A DNA stretch of 64,000 nt from Prostheceraeus crozeri. Its lineage: Eukaryota > Platyhelminthes > Polycladida > Euryleptidae. The position numbers were made by a program, and so were the translations under genes. The stretch is from contig CAJQUW010003595.1 in NCBI GenBank assembly GCA_907163375.1, forward strand, positions 1 to 64,000, read 5' to 3'. Every line of letters starts with the position of its first letter. The stretch's first letter is position 1. Under the pieces are notes generated by a model, which searched no databases, was not told the DNA's origin, and worked only from the letters and a program-made list of their open reading frames with translations. Below, one piece after another: positions 22,827 to 33,023 of the stretch.

Positions 22827-24604
22827 ATGACATACCATAGATATCTATGCAGCAAGACAAAATTTGAATATAGCTATCCAATCATGATTTGCGACAAGCC
22901 TAATAAGGTTATATCAGATCGCCTACAAGTGAAGATCGCCCGGATCAAGGGTTTGCCATACCAATCTGAGAAATCAAAAAAGCCTTATGGTGAGAGAAAC
23001 GTTATAGAAGATCGATGCCAAAGTAGGTATCGTGGAATAAAAGGATTTGGCTGTGAATTGATTTCTGATGAAAGAAGAACTGACATTCTGAATGCATATC
23101 GTAGTTTAAATAATCTATAAGAGCAACGCATTTGGCTTGCGATGCAACTTTCCGCAAGTGCTCCAGACAAACAAAAGGAAGCCAGCAGGAAATCTCGTAC
23201 GATTTCATATTTCTTGCCTGTGAATGAAAGTGGAGATAAGGTCAGAGTGTGTCGCCATTTGTTCTCCAACACTCTCCGAATAACTGATCGCACAATCAAG
23301 ACAGTCCTCAACAAAAGAGATGAAAATGGCATTGTGAAACCTGAGAGACGTGGTGGTCGACCGAATATCCAACAATTACGAGATCGAAGAATGAAGGATC
23401 TGGTTGACACTCATATTCGGCAATTCCCGAAAGTAGAATCACATTACTGTCGTGCTGATTCAAATTGTGAATATCTGTCATCAGATCTAAGTCTCTCTAA
23501 AATGCACCGTTTCGTTTATATTTGAATGATCATGATCAAGCGGACGCCGCAACCTTGTCTTTCTATTTTCGAAGACTGAAGCAAATGAATCTCAAATTCC
23601 ATCGTCCAAAGAAAGATCTCTGTGGTATTTGCGAAAGTTACAGACAAGGAAATGATCAAGAGAAAACTACTATGGAGGATACATACAATTGCCACATCAA
23701 TGAGAAACAGAAGGTGAGAGAATTGAAGAGGCTTTTCAAAGAGACGAGCAATGGAAGTGAAGTTGTTGCTTGCTTTGATCTTCAACAGGTGATATTTTTG
23801 CCTAGATGCAATAGAAATGAGCTATTTTACAAGCGACGTTTGTCATCATACAACTTTACTGTTTATGATATTAATTAAAACAACTGAGACACATTGTTAT
23901 TTGTGGAATGAATCTATTGCAAAACGTGGGGCTAATGAGATTGGATCTCATCTGTCGAATTATCTTGGCCTTATGGACCAACGCGGGTATGAGAAAGCTT
24001 ATCTTTTTTGTGATGGCTGCGGTGGTCAAAACAAAAACAGTCTTATCTGTGCAATGTTGCTTCATTTACTTGAGTATACCACCACATTGAATGAAGTGAC
24101 TATTTTGTATTTTGAAATCAATCATGGTCAGTCCGAGGGTGATGCTGTGTCATTGAACGAGCACTAAATTCTGTTGGTGAAATTTACGTCCCTTCTCAAT
24201 TATCTACTCTCATTCGCATGGCTTCCAGAAAACCTTGTCATGTGCATGAAGTTTGTACTCAAGAAATTCAGAACTTCAAAGATCTCAGTGCAGCTATGGG
24301 TCTGCTGCGCATTCGCCACGCGGAAGATGGCACAGTGATTAACTGGACAAAAATCCGCCAGTTGCATGTCAAGAAAAATGTGTCCTCTTTCTTTTTGAAA
24401 AACTCTCATCTTCAGACCGAATTCTCTGAAGTCAAACTAATGGACAAAAGAAATTCAAAGAGTAGTGATCTCTTTAGAGCTTATGAATCTCCTCCAGCTA
24501 TCTCCTCTGACAAGTTGTCAGACTTATTGTCTTTGTGCAACGGTACCCATCCTGTTATAACAAATGCTGAACACACAAATTTTTACAAGTCCCTTCTACG
24601 TTAA
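22827..24604 (+). pseudogene. transposase-like protein of unassigned superfamily, broken
   Basis: The coding region is spread over several plus-strand frames. The N-terminal part (from the ATG at 22827) has KKPYGERNVIED and RYRGIKGFGCELIS, followed by one in-frame TAA at 23118, after which the same frame goes on through RTISYFLPVNESG and ERRGGRPNIQQL. Later pieces hold FHRPKKDLCGICESYRQG, VVACFDLQQVIFLP, YLFCDGCGGQNKNSLI and INHGQSEGDAV. The Asp of FDLQ, the Asp of DGCGGQN and the Glu of SEGD are spaced like a DDE/RNase H-fold catalytic set; that reading is inference. I know similar uncharacterised proteins from many invertebrate genomes but cannot name the superfamily. At least four frameshifts or stops make this copy non-functional. 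Confidence 0.6.
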
Positions 24605-24960
24605 TCTGTTTGCATTTTAGGAGTCAAGATGTTGTCAATTCTTGCGTGCTATGTTATCGAACAAATGCTAAACGTCCAAATTATATTATCGAAAATAACA
24701 ATAGTTAGTTACTACAAATCTATTAGTTTTACTTCATTCTCAATGATGAAAAAAACCTTCTTGAATGTTTCGGTGCTAGACTAGCATAAAGAGGTTGCCT
24801 ACTATTACAAATATTGAATTTTATCCGAAGATTCTTGAGTATTAGGCCTAATAAGATTTCGATGCATATCTTCAATAAGTAGGCTAAGCCTACATGTAGG
24901 CCGTTATTTTTGTTTTAAAAGTTTGTGGGTATAGTTAGTGAAGAATCGGATGAGCCTATA

Positions 24961-25116
24961 CGTCGAATATGACATTGTCCCAAAATATTTTTTCGGTGAA
25001 GCGTCGAATATACGTCGAATATGACATTGGCCCAAAATATTTTTTCGGTGAAGCGTCGAATATACGTCGAATATGATATTGGCCCAAAATATTTTTTCGG
25101 TGAAGCGTCGAATATA
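24961..25116 (+). repeat. 52-bp tandem repeat, three units plus a partial fourth
   Basis: Units begin CGTCGAATATGACATTG or a close variant at 24961, 25013 and 25065, with a fourth start at 25117. Each unit carries GTCGAATAT twice. The word is shared with the element's termini, so the array probably multiplies transposase-binding sites inside the right end. Confidence 0.85.
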
Positions 25117-25519
25117 CGTCGAATATGTCAAAATTCATATTTTCATTTTCTGCTAAAGTGTCGAATATGAAATAAAGTAGATTTTTTTTAAAAAAATAAG
25201 ATGAAATCCTTCATGCATAGTACAGGGTAATCCTAATTCACATAGTAAAACTCACTTCAGCTCAATGCATAGAAAAATCTATTTGTGGTAATAATTTAAA
25301 AAAATTGAAATTTTTGAAGCTCTGTAGCTAATACTTCAATATTTGACATATTCGACGGTTCGCCAAAAAGCCAGCGTATTATTTGATCATCTTAGTCTGT
25401 CAATCAATTATGGTTTGTGGATCGGTCACAGGTTAACTACTCTCACCCATGGTATGCTATAAAGCACAAAATCTATAGAAGAAAGCTAAAAAAAAGCTAG
25501 CACAAAAAGAAAGCTACTA

Positions 25520-26310
25520 GTCGGAGACAATTTGGCAAGTCACTTTTCTCCCAAAGTTATGCAGCTGGCTAAGATTCATGATATCTGTTTTACTGCTCTC
25601 CCACCTAGCACAACACATATTCTGCAGCCACTCGACGTTGCTGTATTTCATCCGATGAAATTGATTTGGAGAGAGATTCTTCACAATTTCCGCAAGGAGA
25701 CCAGAAGACCGGGGCCTTTTCCAAAAGAACACTTCGCAATAATGCTGTCAGAGCTGTGGCAAAAGATGAAAATAAAAAATGTAGCCATGAACCTGATCTC
25801 TGGCTTTCGTTGTACTGGTCTTAGTCCAATTAACACAGAAGAACCTCTAAAACGCCTTCCAGGTGGGACAGACCTGGCGAGTGGCGCAGTTGGCAGTTGG
25901 CAGAAATCTAGACCAGGCTCTTGTGAAGATCCTACAATCTAACAGAGGTCAAGATCAGGAAAAGAAAAGAAGAGGACCGAAGATTTCGCCGGGCCTGGAT
26001 CTCTCAATATCTACTACAAATGAGACTGATTTATCGTGACCGTCTAATAGACCTACATCCTCCGGACGCCGTCAAGGAAGCAGTGGAAACCGTAGCCGTG
26101 GAGAAACAGAGATATCAGAGGAAACACAAAGTGAATCTGAAGAGGAGGATAAAGATTGTCAAGAGGACGATCTTTGTTATTTCTGCCAATGTTCTTGCGC
26201 GACGTATTCAGGGTATGATTGGATTCAGTACAATGCCACCAGTGGATATGTGGTAACTGCAATGAGAGATCAACTAACATCCATTTTCAGTGTAAAGATT
26301 GTTTGAGATG
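25520..26310 (+). pseudogene. pogo-type (DDE_1) transposase, C-terminal part only
   Basis: The frame at about 25.52-25.94 kb reads GDNLASHFS, then LPPSTTHILQPLDVAVFHP and LSELWQKM, FRCTGLSPIN and LKRLPGG. This is the familiar C-terminal half of DDE_1 transposases, including the second catalytic Asp in GDNLASH and the LQPLDVAVF block. After it, in shifted frames at 26.15-26.31 kb, a cysteine-rich tail (CYFCQCSC, then CHQWICGNCNE and HFQCKDC) resembles the zinc-binding tails of these proteins. The N-terminal DNA-binding domains and first catalytic Asp are absent, so the copy cannot transpose itself. Confidence 0.75.
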
Positions 26311-26582
26311 AAAATATGGACTCTATATGGCGCCATTTTGCAGCTCTTTCATTGAATTGTTATTTGTGTTCCAAATTGCCCCATGTTTCCAAAAAATATA
26401 ATGATTTTGAACTTGTAATGTTTTAAATTCTCGTAAAAATTATTAGATGGGAAATAGATTATTTTGAAGATAATATACAACCTTTGATTTATGTAAAGTT
26501 TCGTTCCTCTGAGATAATGGCTTTTATGATTAATATTATGAAAACTATCAAAAACCGTTCCAAGTTCCCCCGTTTTACGGTA

Positions 26583-28361
26583 GGTGGTATTGTCACCAAA
26601 TGTGAGATATGGATATTTTTGCAGGTTTGCAGAATTTGCTCTTATTACTTTCATGCTCAACGTCAAGAATATTTTCTTAAGCGCGATCATATTACAGGCA
26701 ACCTGCCACTGGCACAGCAAAATTACATCATGAAAGACAATTACTTCATTTAACTTTGAAAGATGTAAATGCGTCCACATCACTATTCAGATTCAAGAAA
26801 TAAAACTTGAATTTAGTGAATCATAAAATCATGCCGGTGAAAATTGAATTAAAAACATGAAATTTCAGCCAAGAAAGCAAGAATAATATAGCGACCTTTT
26901 CATGAAGACTTCCATTATAATATAATTCATGAAATTCCCTTGATGATCAGCTTGATTTCCGCTTAGTTAGGATGCTTATTATAAAATATTAATTCCCTTT
27001 GATATCAAACTTGTTTCATACTACATATATAGAAGAGTAATCTCGGTAGCATGTAAATTGGCAAATTTTGACTTTTTCAAAAGTGCTCAAATAATTTTTT
27101 GGACCACGGGAAGGTAATCTCCGCAAAAAACTGAATCTTTTGATATAAAAATTTCCACTGTATACAGATACTTTTTTGAGTCGACACCCTACCTATATAT
27201 CCATACTCTATGATCTCATCTTTATCGATGGAACAAAGCAAATCATTAGGAAATTGTTTTTAATAAGCTGGATCCACTTTGATATCAAGTACCTGAAATG
27301 GTTTCAGTTCTTTTGAAACCGTTCTTTGGTGATGAACAAGTTCTATCAATCGAGTTCAAAAAAAGGACGAATATACCATCAGAGTTCATAACAGTACGAG
27401 TGACTGGTAAATCAATTGTCACATCATCCGAACAATCTGTCAATGATTTTGTTTCTCTTATGATATCTTGAGATGTTTCATCTGATCGTATATAGCCAAT
27501 GCTTCGTATACACGATTTCACATGTAAGCATAATTTCAAGATGTCCTCAACGCTCTGACATAAATTGGATAAGATATCCAAGATCAAAAATATCCGTCGG
27601 CTACACAACCACACGAGTCGATCGGTGAACTTGCTTCACTCATACTGAAGAAATTAGACAGATAGCATTTCCGCAATACAGGGTAATGTTTGAGAGGAGT
27701 GTTTACCCTAACGCGCCCCAGCGTCTGCCAACTCGAGATATTATTGGATGATGTTTATCAACAAACTGTGGTTTCCATGCTGATGAATAATCACCTGAGA
27801 TTTTTGATATTGAATCTTCTTTCACCATGTAGATTTGGTGGTGAATGGTCGTGTCTCTCGTCTGTGTTCGCGTTCATATTCATGATATTGGAATTAATAG
27901 TGTCTTCGTGCATCGCGAATCTTGGGAATTATACCATTCGAATCCTCGTCGCTTCGTTCGTGTTTGTGTCTGTATCTCATTGCCTGATTTCGTCGAATTC
28001 GTGGGATATTCGTAGTTGTTTGGAAATCCAGCTGATCTGTGTTCACTTTCCTCAATCAGTGTCATTGTAGTTGTTCGTAAATGTTGTAAAGCTGGATTTG
28101 CACAGTCACAAGAAAGCTACCGCACTTACGTCGAAATTGGCATTCCTCTGATCCAGATATTCCAGAAGCAGTGTTCTGATTGTTTCGGTCGTAGCTCATT
28201 GGCTTCAGTACTGCGATTTGGTCACACAGTCGATGGTTCAAATCCAACTGAATATCAATTTTGATTTTGCCGTTTGTCATCACTTGCTTCTGCTCAAAAG
28301 CTTGAATAATGCCTGAAGGAAAAGATTTAACGGTTCTTTTTCTTTTACTTCAATTCGATGA
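26583..28361. other. intergenic stretch before the LINE; may include its 5' UTR
   Basis: The part to about 27.28 kb is AT-rich and empty. A 109-codon minus-strand frame (27285-27614, ATG start) resembles nothing I know. The part at about 27.8-28.1 kb has more CpG and may be the 5' UTR or promoter of the LINE that follows. tRNA-like A-box and B-box words occur at 28192 and 28235 but fold poorly. Confidence 0.35.
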
Positions 28362-29138
28362 ATGTCAAGTTCTCAAATCGGCAAGTTGAACAAAGAGCAA
28401 TTGGCTATAGCGCTGAAGGATGCAGTAAAGTCCTATGACTCTCAGACAGTGCAAGCCAAGGTAAATGATGCTGTTACAAAAGCCGACATTGAAAGAATTT
28501 TAGAACAAAAGCTTAATGATATTGAAAGAATTTTAGAACAAAAGCTTAATGATCATTATAAGAATTTGGAGATGAAGTTGGTAGAAGTTCAGGACCAGCA
28601 AAAGTCGTTGCAACGGACTTGCGAATCTCTACAGTCCCAAATTGATGATTTGAATATTGATAATCAAGCAATTTTGACACATGTATCAGATGGCATCATG
28701 GAAGAACTTGAAAACCGTCTTAGTCGACGGAACAATTTGATTTTTGCTGGAACAGCAGAATCCACCGATGGCTCAGTAAATGACCGACAGCAACACGATG
28801 AATCAAAGATTCTAGATATTCTGGCCGCAGTCAATTGTGAAACTGTGTCTCTGACATCATATAATGGCATTGGAAGACCTCGCGGTAGTGCTCCAAGACT
28901 CATCAAAGTAACGTTTGGCAATTTCCAAGAAAAATTATCGGTTCTGAGGAACAGCAGAAATCTGCGAAACTCAACTGACTTCAGAAATGTGTACATCAAT
29001 AATGACCTTACTTCTCTTCAGCAAATCAAAGACAAGGAACTGCGCAAAGAACTCAAAGATAGGAAAGAAAGCGGAGAAGATGTGATTCTATACAGGAATA
29101 AAATTATCCCAAGATCTTTTGGCAAAAATTTTCAATGA
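28362..29138 (+). CDS. LINE ORF1 protein (coiled coil plus RNA-binding-type domain)
   Basis: The frame encodes 258 residues from ATG without interruption. Residues of about 20-110 form a long coiled coil with repeated Leu/Ile heptads (DIERILEQKLND twice, then LQRTCESLQSQIDDL). The second half, from RRNNLIFAGTAE to the end, has the layout of LINE ORF1 RNA-binding domains: the ILDILAAV helix, GRPRG, then FRNVYINNDLT and GEDVILYRNKIIPR. The LINE remnant at 54.2-54.7 kb encodes the same C-terminal block (VYINPDYTQLQQ, GEDVVIFQNQVV). ORF1 proteins bind the element RNA and form oligomers; this is known for the class and inferred here. Start at 28362 is supported by the long coil following directly. 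Confidence 0.75.
   Translation: MSSSQIGKLNKEQLAIALKDAVKSYDSQTVQAKVNDAVTKADIERILEQKLNDIERILEQKLNDHYKNLEMKLVEVQDQQKSLQRTCESLQSQIDDLNIDNQAILTHVSDGIMEELENRLSRRNNLIFAGTAESTDGSVNDRQQHDESKILDILAAVNCETVSLTSYNGIGRPRGSAPRLIKVTFGNFQEKLSVLRNSRNLRNSTDFRNVYINNDLTSLQQIKDKELRKELKDRKESGEDVILYRNKIIPRSFGKNFQ
28485..28550 (+). repeat. 33-bp in-frame duplication inside LINE ORF1
   Basis: Two adjacent 33-bp copies (28485-28517 and 28518-28550) differ by one base and encode DIERILEQKLN twice. The unit is exactly eleven residues, which keeps a coiled-coil hendecad in register, so the coil was lengthened without breaking it. Confidence 0.9.
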
Positions 29139-31765
29139 GCGCTTTTAGCAAAATGGAAATCCCGAATATTTTACTGACGAATATTCGATCATTGAGACCT
29201 AAATTTGATGAGGTTTGTGTCATTGCTGCATGTGAAAACCCTGATGTTATCGCACTTTGTGAGACTTGGCTCACTCAGACTGTGGCTGATGAAGAAGTGA
29301 GCATTTCTGGCTACACTCTTATCCGTCAAGATAGAACTGATGGGAGGCGAGGTGGAGGCGTCTGTGCATATGTACGGTGCAATTTACAATTTGAAATTAT
29401 AGCGTTTCCGCGGCAACTATCATTTCTTGAGTGTCTTTGTGTCTATTTTAAGACTTATGACATTGTCATATTTGTTATCTATGTCCCTCCCAATTTGAAA
29501 AGTTGTCAATATACAGAGGTAAGCGATGTATTAGTCACTTTCTGTGATAGTTTCAATACATTTCATTTTGTGATAGCTGGAGATGTAAATCAATTGCCTA
29601 CAGTTTATCTCAATCAGTCACTCCAACTTGTACAGATGGTAAATAGCGAAACTAGAAAACTTCTATCTTGGATAAGATTTTCCTTTCTAAGACTGCTTTT
29701 TCATTTTATTATTGTTCATCTTGTGAATCGGGTGATTGTGATGAAACCCCACTGAGCATCGGTCCACCAATTGATAGTTCTGACCACAACACTGTAATCT
29801 TGAAACCGTGTAAGACTCTTTTTAAATGTCGAAATGCTCATATGAGTTGTTCGCATTCTGCAAGAGTCTATGACTTCCGTGAAAGATATGTAGCTGCTTT
29901 TCTAAATAGATTGGCTTCTTTCCCATGACACTCATTTTACCGCCAAAACGCTTCAATAGATGAAAAATGTCATTTTTTCTATGTGATTGTTTATAGCGCC
30001 TTAGAGAGTATTCCTTATCAAGTTGTGGAGATGACCGGGAAAGAAAAGTCATGGTTTTCATCCAAACTCAAGGTACTCATTAATCAAAGGTATGCAGCGT
30101 TCCGTAACAGAAACTACGAGTTGTATAACATGTATAAGACCAAAATTCGCAAAGAGATCAAACAAGCAAGGATGACTTGGATATCAAAACTCAAGCGAAG
30201 ACCAAAAGGAATATGGAAAGTTGTTTCTGATAATTCTAAACAATCAGATTCCTACAGTTTCAGTGATGAAAGCATTGAGGACATAAACCCTGCGTCGCTG
30301 TCTAATTTTTGTCCATCATCGGACTGGTCTGAAATTTATCAGCTAATTGAGGATATGGACGACAATGGTGAATGGAACATCACTGTTTCTCAAGAAAAGA
30401 CCAGGAATTATCTTGAGAAGCTGAACGTCAAAAAAGCGGCCGGTTTTGACGAATTCCCTCCATTTCTTGCTAAAGTGGTCGGTGACATCCTAGCAGGGCC
30501 GATTTCTCATCTCATTGCTCTCTCCCTCGAAACAAGGACTGTCCCAGAAATTTGGAAAATGGCATCTGTCACTCCGATCCCAAAAAAGAAGAATCCTGAT
30601 GTAAACGACTTTCGACCAATATCCGTGTTATCTGTGTTCACAAAGGTCCTAGAGCAGTATGTTATCGACTCTATGAAGCCATCTTTCATTGATGCATATG
30701 GACCAGACCAATATGGATTCCGACCAAACCACTATACATTGCATGCGAATATCAGAGTACATGACTTTTGACATCATCCCTTGACAACTTACAAAATAGT
30801 GGAGTATTACTCATGTCTTTTGATATGGCTAAAGCCTTCGATCGTGTCACTCATAGAAGTTTGGTAGAATCTCTTATTAATGTTGCGTTCCCTAAGCACT
30901 TTTTATTGTGGTGCTGTAATTTTTTGCAGGATCGTAGACAGTGTATGAAAGTGAGAGACAAACAGAGTTCCATTGTTAAGGTCACATCAGGTATACCTCA
31001 AGGTGAGAAACTTTCGCCATTTTTATTCCGTGTCCATATGAGTTCTTTGAAGCCGAGACACAAATCAGCTGTAATGTGTAAATATGCCGATGATGTGCTT
31101 TTAGCGTTGCCAATTTGTAATAGTGATAATGTTGACTTGCTAGTGGAGACTGAAATGTACAATATCGACCTTTGGTGTTCCTCACATGGCCTCACTTTAA
31201 ACCGTGAAAAGACTCAGTGCATGTTTGTGCGCAACAGAAGGCATTCTCTCCGTCAAACCCCTTCTTCAAGGATCAGCTCCGAATTCTTGGTGTGCTATTC
31301 AACTCCAATTTGACATGGGACTCTTTTGTGGATAACCTATGCAAGCGAGCCAGTCGTCGGTTATTCATACTGAAGCGTTTGAAATACAATTTGTCCAAAC
31401 CAGAACTGATGCTGATTTATAATGCTGTGATATTATCAACGCTCGAATACAATGCTCCGCTGTTAATTGGAATTAACAAGAAAAATTCGGAGAGACTAGA
31501 AAAGGTTCGTCGACGATGCCACCGTATAATTTGTGGCATCGAATGTGATTGTGATAGATTCACACCTCTAGCAATTCGACGTGAGCATCTGGCCTTAAAA
31601 GCATTCAAAGGAATTATTGACTATAGTGACAATCAGCTTCACCACTTAGCACCTTCCCATTTGACTCAGCCACGTTTGTCTCGCAAGCTACTTGTGCCAT
31701 ATGCCGAACCGAAACTCGCCGAGCTTCTTTTTTCCCATTTTGTACAGCGTTATACATCAGCATGA
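29135..31765 (+). pseudogene. LINE ORF2 (endonuclease plus reverse transcriptase), frameshifted
   Basis: The AP-endonuclease part opens with LLTNIRSLRPKFDE, ALCETWL and RGGGVCAYVR, and its SDH motif (SSDHNTV) lies in another frame near 29.79 kb. The reverse transcriptase part includes KKAAGFDEFPP, DFRPISVLSVFTKVLE and DQYGFRPN, then MSFDMAKAFDRVTH, GIPQGEKLSPFLF and CKYADDVLLAL. The thumb (31.3-31.77 kb) includes LEYNAPLL and RRRCHRIICG. The frame changes near 29.7, 29.93-29.98, 30.77 and 31.25 kb, so about four frameshifts or stops disable it. Target-primed reverse transcription is the known role of such proteins. Confidence 0.85.
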
Positions 31766-31921
31766 CTTAGTAAACTGATGCATTCTTGTAGAAGTTCAAA
31801 TTTTTTTGTTGATACATCGTTTTTTTCTTGATTGACTTTATGTTTTGACCATTGCTTATACCCGATCATTGTAAAATTGTAATGCATGATTTCCAATATC
31901 AATATAACATTTATTCTATTC

Positions 31922-33015
31922 CAGGGTTTTTTTAAGGCGATATACGCGCCCGATTTGGGCGGGTAAAAATTTCGAATGGGCGGGTAAATTTCGGATGTCA
32001 ACTCGGACCACTGTCCATGTCAGTCACTGTTGTTTTTTACATAAGGCGAATAATTCGAATCATTCGCATAATTCGAATTTAAAAATTATTAAACCCAACC
32101 CTATTTCAAGTGTGGATAATCTATACGAAACCTATTTATGTTCGATTATGCGATTCGCAACCATCGTCAAGTTAACAAGTACAAAAACTTTCCTTCACTC
32201 ACACGCATTTAAAAGTAGGAAGTTATCAAAACGGAAATACTATGTAGTCATGTAGTGGACCATGCCAAAATTAATTTTACTGGTTGCGAATGAAGAAATA
32301 CATTCGCAGTGGTGCTTTCTTGTCTCACACAGCTTACTTAATTTATAGAATTTGCATCACTGAAAGTTATGGAGGTGTACAACTGTACACTACATGTATG
32401 TATGCCCCCTATACGTAGTTGACAATAAATTTCGATCGTTAAAGAGAAACTAGGCATATTCAATTTTTAAGTAATAATTGTAACACAACTTTTCATCATC
32501 CATGACTTAACTAAGCAATTTGCAGACTTTTGCAGTGCAAGAACACATTCATCGCTTATCAACGGTTATTTACATTCTTTAACTTCACTTCTCATTGATA
32601 TGCGGCACTGTTTCGTTGATCATCAATAGGTTCTTGTCGATGAGGAATGACGTTGCAGAATGCAATTTGTCTTTATATAAATTGCAGTTTGCCATATTCA
32701 CTGTGAAATCATGTAGTGTATTATGCATTTATCATATATGTTTTTACTGCAAGTTCAAGAGACAATTTTCCACTGTTCCTCTCCATCTTATCCAGAAATT
32801 GTTGCTGTGCACATTTTAGTGCATGTACGTCATATAGGCATATATTGTACCACCACCTCTAATTTGCTGAATATTCAAAAGATGCAACTTTGTTTCCGCT
32901 TTCTTTTTACAAAAGGAAATTGAAAGAAAGATCTACAAGCCTTGTTTTGCTTTGTTTTAGATTGGCGGGTAGAATTTGGGAGTGTGCGGGTAAACGAAAC
33001 CTTAAAAAAAACCTG
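31922..33015. mobile_element. hAT-type MITE with perfect 8-bp target duplication
   Basis: The element starts CAGGGTTTTTTTAAGG and ends CCTTAAAAAAAACCTG, an inverted repeat with one mismatch. Perfect copies of TTCTATTC flank it (31914-31921 and 33016-33023). Subterminal GGCGGGTA words also occur near both ends (GGGCGGGTAAA on the left, GGCGGGTAGA on the right). No transposase is encoded. The target is the short-repeat tail of the LINE, so the exact duplication length is slightly uncertain. Confidence 0.8.
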
Positions 33016-33023
33016 TTCTATTC

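Larger units (their letters stand above)
22529..25376 (+). mobile_element. unfamiliar DNA transposon with its own transposase, nested in the pogo element
   Basis: The ends match as inverted repeats of about 30 bp: left CGCTGCTTTTTTGGCGAAC, right reversed CGCTGGCTTTTTGGCGAAC, each running into GTCGAATATG. No clean target duplication was found (CATT against TATT at best). The word GTCGAATAT recurs near 22.55, 22.68 and 22.71 kb and many times at 24.96-25.16 kb, the usual arrangement of transposase-binding sites near both ends. Between them lies one transposase-like coding region. The superfamily could not be assigned. Confidence 0.7.
22488..26580 (+). mobile_element. pogo/Tigger-like DNA transposon, interrupted
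   Basis: The ends are inverted repeats of at least 24 bp: the left begins CCGTAAAGCGGGGTAACTTG and the right, reversed, begins CCGTAAAACGGGGGAACTTG. Both sides carry TA (22486-22487 and 26581-26582), the target duplication of Tc1/mariner/pogo elements. The right part encodes the C-terminal half of a DDE_1 transposase and a zinc-binding tail. The N-terminal half is missing. A second, unrelated transposon occupies 22529-25376, only about 40 bp inside the left end, so the lost half may have gone when or after it inserted. Confidence 0.8.
28362..31921 (+). mobile_element. CR1-like LINE with two overlapping ORFs
   Basis: ORF1 (28362-29138) is followed by ORF2 with a 4-base overlap (ATGA at 29135). 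ORF2 carries an AP-endonuclease domain and a reverse transcriptase with a YADD box, and no RNase H or restriction-type endonuclease was seen. The 3' UTR ends in a short TTCTA-type repeat, as in CR1-clade elements, and a hAT-type MITE has inserted there. The 5' limit is unknown. ORF1 looks uninterrupted while ORF2 has several breaks, so the copy is inactive but fairly young. Confidence 0.85.

Noticed and set aside
24961-25116. CRISPR-like array
   Set aside because: The units are contiguous 52-bp tandem repeats without unique spacers, inside a eukaryotic transposon.
22520-25385. target-site duplication around the unfamiliar transposon
   Set aside because: The best candidate (CATT against TATT) has a mismatch and depends on where the ends are set, so no duplication length is claimed.
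27285-27614. 109-codon minus-strand ORF
   Set aside because: No similarity to any family I know, no splice or promoter signals, and an isolated position.
28185-28258. tRNA-like A box (TAGCTCATTGG) and B box (GGTTCAAATCC) at tRNA-like spacing
   Set aside because: The acceptor and D stems do not pair and the T stem has a mismatch, so this is not a tRNA gene. A tRNA-derived SINE head remains possible but no SINE body was seen.
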